Both the position numbers and the translations under genes were made by a program. The notes beneath the pieces were generated by a model that saw only the letters and a list, made by a program, of their open reading frames with translations, searched no databases and had not been told where the DNA came from. A stretch of DNA of 64,000 nucleotides from an uncultured Chloroflexus sp. (GTDB lineage: Bacteria > Chloroflexota > Chloroflexia > Chloroflexales > Chloroflexaceae): contig NZ_CALFBQ010000008.1 of NCBI RefSeq assembly GCF_937951745.1, forward strand, positions 1-64,000, in the 5' to 3' direction. This document shows positions 62,673-64,000 of the stretch, piece by piece. The first letter of the stretch is position 1; each line of letters begins with the position of its first letter.

Positions 62673-64000
62673 CTACCGCACCTCCACCATCTCTATCACG
62701 ATCCCCAGCTCGCGTCCATCAGGCGCCGGCCACGGCGTGACCCGCAATTCGATTTCACGGAGCGGGGAGGTGGTTGTCACCGGCGGCAGTTGCACGATCA
62801 GCCAGCGCCACGCAACGCCGATAGTAAACGAGGAGCATCTCCCTTCGCTACAGATATGCCCAACCACCGGCGCGTCAGGCCGCAGCGCCGCTACCCGTAG
62901 CCGCGCCACGCGCGCCGTAGCCGGCACCCGAATCCGCGCTGCCGTTCCCGTCCACCGTGCGCGTGCGCCGGCTAACTCCTCGGCAGGGTAGAAACCGCTC
63001 AGATACCCGAAATCAAGCCCATCGCCTACGTTAATGACCGTCTGCGCAACCGGTAGCGTGTCACGCCACGCCAGATCGAGCACTGTCTGTTCGCTAACGT
63101 ATTGTGGCCGGTACACGCGGCGGGCTTCGTCGAGCTGACCCGTTTCACGCAAGAGATCGCCAAGGTACACATACGGCGGCGGGTAAAGGATGTTGCTGCG
63201 GATCGCGGCTCGGTACGCATCACTCGCGCCAGCGGTATCTCCCTGCGCGCGCAAGGTGTGTCCTAGCGCCACATACCCGTCAGGAGTGGGCTGCACAGCC
63301 AATGCCTGCCGGTACGAAGCCGCAGCGCGCGGCAGATCGCCGGCAGCGCGGGCCAGATCGCCGCTCAGCCGCCAGACGCTGCGCGCGCCGCCTTGGATGG
63401 CGTACTCCCAGTGGTAGGCGAGCAGCACCGAGAGGCCAACTGCACCCGCCGCCGCAAGCGCCGTCGCCATCGCTAGTTGGTGGCGACGGCACGCCAATGC
63501 CGGCAGCGCTAGCCATGCCCGCGCCGCATACGGGATCAGCGCGCAGAAGATGAAGTGTCGGTAACGCCCTTCGCCGTGCGTGACCAGCGATACAGCGATG
63601 AAATAGGCGAGCCACAACCCCAAGAGCATGGCCGGTGCGCGTCTGCGACAGGCAGCGTAGACCAATGCTGCGATCCCACCCACCGCGATCAATCCGTAGA
63701 GAAGGTCATCAAATATCAATGCAGCGAGAAAGATCAGCGGCGGCGGATCGGCCCGGTAATCGGTGAGCAAGAAGCGGTCTTGGATCGCTTTTACACGCCA
63801 GATTGCCAGCCAGTTCGGCCAGAGTTTGCGCAGCATGATCGTCGGGTCTTCGCGTAGACGAGCTAGCCCGCGTGCAGTGGCATAGGCCGCTCGTTCAGAT
63901 GGATCAGGGATGTTTTCGAGCACGCGGAAGATGGTCGCCATATCTTCACGCGGTTCGTTAAAGGCCCACACGTTGTACGAGAGGCCGGTCTCGATCAGAA
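62673..64000 (-). CDS. Membrane glycosyltransferase-like protein with C-terminal TPR (5' end outside window)
   Basis: The frame is open to the end of the window (it reads LIETGLSYNVWAFNEPRED at the edge), so the N-terminus is missing. The visible 442 residues have hydrophobic segments (LIFLAALIFDDLLYGLIAVGGIAALVYAA, AMLLGLWLAYFIAVSLV) with an SLVTHGEGRYRHFIFCALIPYAARAW segment typical of ArnT/PMT-like GT-C glycosyltransferases. TPR repeats follow (DLPRAAASYRQALAVQPTPDGYVALGHTLRAQGDTAGASDAYRAA in pieces) and a beta-rich C-terminal domain. It probably transfers sugar from a lipid carrier outside the membrane; the missing half would hold the catalytic Asp. Confidence 0.75.
   Translation of the reverse strand, partial: LIETGLSYNVWAFNEPREDMATIFRVLENIPDPSERAAYATARGLARLREDPTIMLRKLWPNWLAIWRVKAIQDRFLLTDYRADPPPLIFLAALIFDDLLYGLIAVGGIAALVYAACRRRAPAMLLGLWLAYFIAVSLVTHGEGRYRHFIFCALIPYAARAWLALPALACRRHQLAMATALAAAGAVGLSVLLAYHWEYAIQGGARSVWRLSGDLARAAGDLPRAAASYRQALAVQPTPDGYVALGHTLRAQGDTAGASDAYRAAIRSNILYPPPYVYLGDLLRETGQLDEARRVYRPQYVSEQTVLDLAWRDTLPVAQTVINVGDGLDFGYLSGFYPAEELAGARARWTGTAARIRVPATARVARLRVAALRPDAPVVGHICSEGRCSSFTIGVAWRWLIVQLPPVTTTSPLREIELRVTPWPAPDGRELGIVIEMVEVR

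Overview
This window reads as a chromosome segment of a filamentous anoxygenic phototroph of the phylum Chloroflexota, most likely Chloroflexus or a close relative. That is inferred from the overall GC-rich base use, a complete AioBA arsenite oxidase of the type known in Chloroflexus, BTAD and TPR-rich regulators, small TPR proteins, and degenerate intergenic repeats. No species call is possible without a search. Nothing looks like a prophage, a CRISPR array or an insertion sequence.

Layout. 1-1013: end of a type I restriction HsdR gene with an overlapping small zinc metallopeptidase. 1320-6515: a catalytically altered low-molecular-weight phosphatase-like protein, then ChrA, a HhH/Fe-S DNA glycosylase and an alpha-glucan phosphorylase on the minus strand. 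6810-13319, plus strand: a DUF4838-type glycosidase-like protein, a membrane protein overlapping a methyltransferase, an Eis-like acetyltransferase and a GT4 glycosyltransferase. 13484-16558, minus strand: Ser/Thr kinase-FHA protein, purQ and lgt. 16559-17477: repeat-rich noncoding DNA. 17478-20596: aioB-aioA (minus) with its own promoter, next to an unusually A+T-rich gap. 21161-21338: tRNA-Leu(CAA) and tRNA-Pro(CGG) with promoter and terminator. Then an SH3 lipoprotein and a short cysS.

23688-42641 is a large division and cell wall (dcw) cluster on the minus strand. In transcription order it runs mraZ, rsmH, ftsL, ftsI, murF, mraY, murD, rhomboid protease, ftsW, murG, a small membrane protein, murC, murB, ddl, ftsQ, ftsA, ftsZ. 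Most neighbours overlap or are separated by a few tens of bases. The cluster is headed by a TTGAAA-N17-TATAAT promoter followed by three TGGG boxes at a 10-bp period, the expected MraZ operator. murE is absent. A rhomboid protease and an unnamed membrane protein are embedded in the cluster.

42848-52694: moaC, three small unknown genes, and a minus-strand group of a TAXI-type TRAP importer followed by split XdhC/CoxI maturation proteins. A fluoroacetate-dehalogenase-like hydrolase and a CoxE-type VWA protein with a TPR partner follow. With aioBA and moaC, molybdenum-enzyme biology recurs here, although no xanthine-dehydrogenase-type catalytic subunit is in the window. 52978-64000: a subtilase interrupted by an in-frame TAG, a divergent 1148-residue BTAD/NTPase/TPR regulator, MarR plus a DUF6069-like membrane protein, a photolyase/cryptochrome relative, an EEP-family membrane protein, and a truncated membrane glycosyltransferase-TPR protein at the window end.

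Intergenic DNA is rich in degenerate repeats of several families, listed as features. All functions are read from protein motifs by eye; no database search was run.
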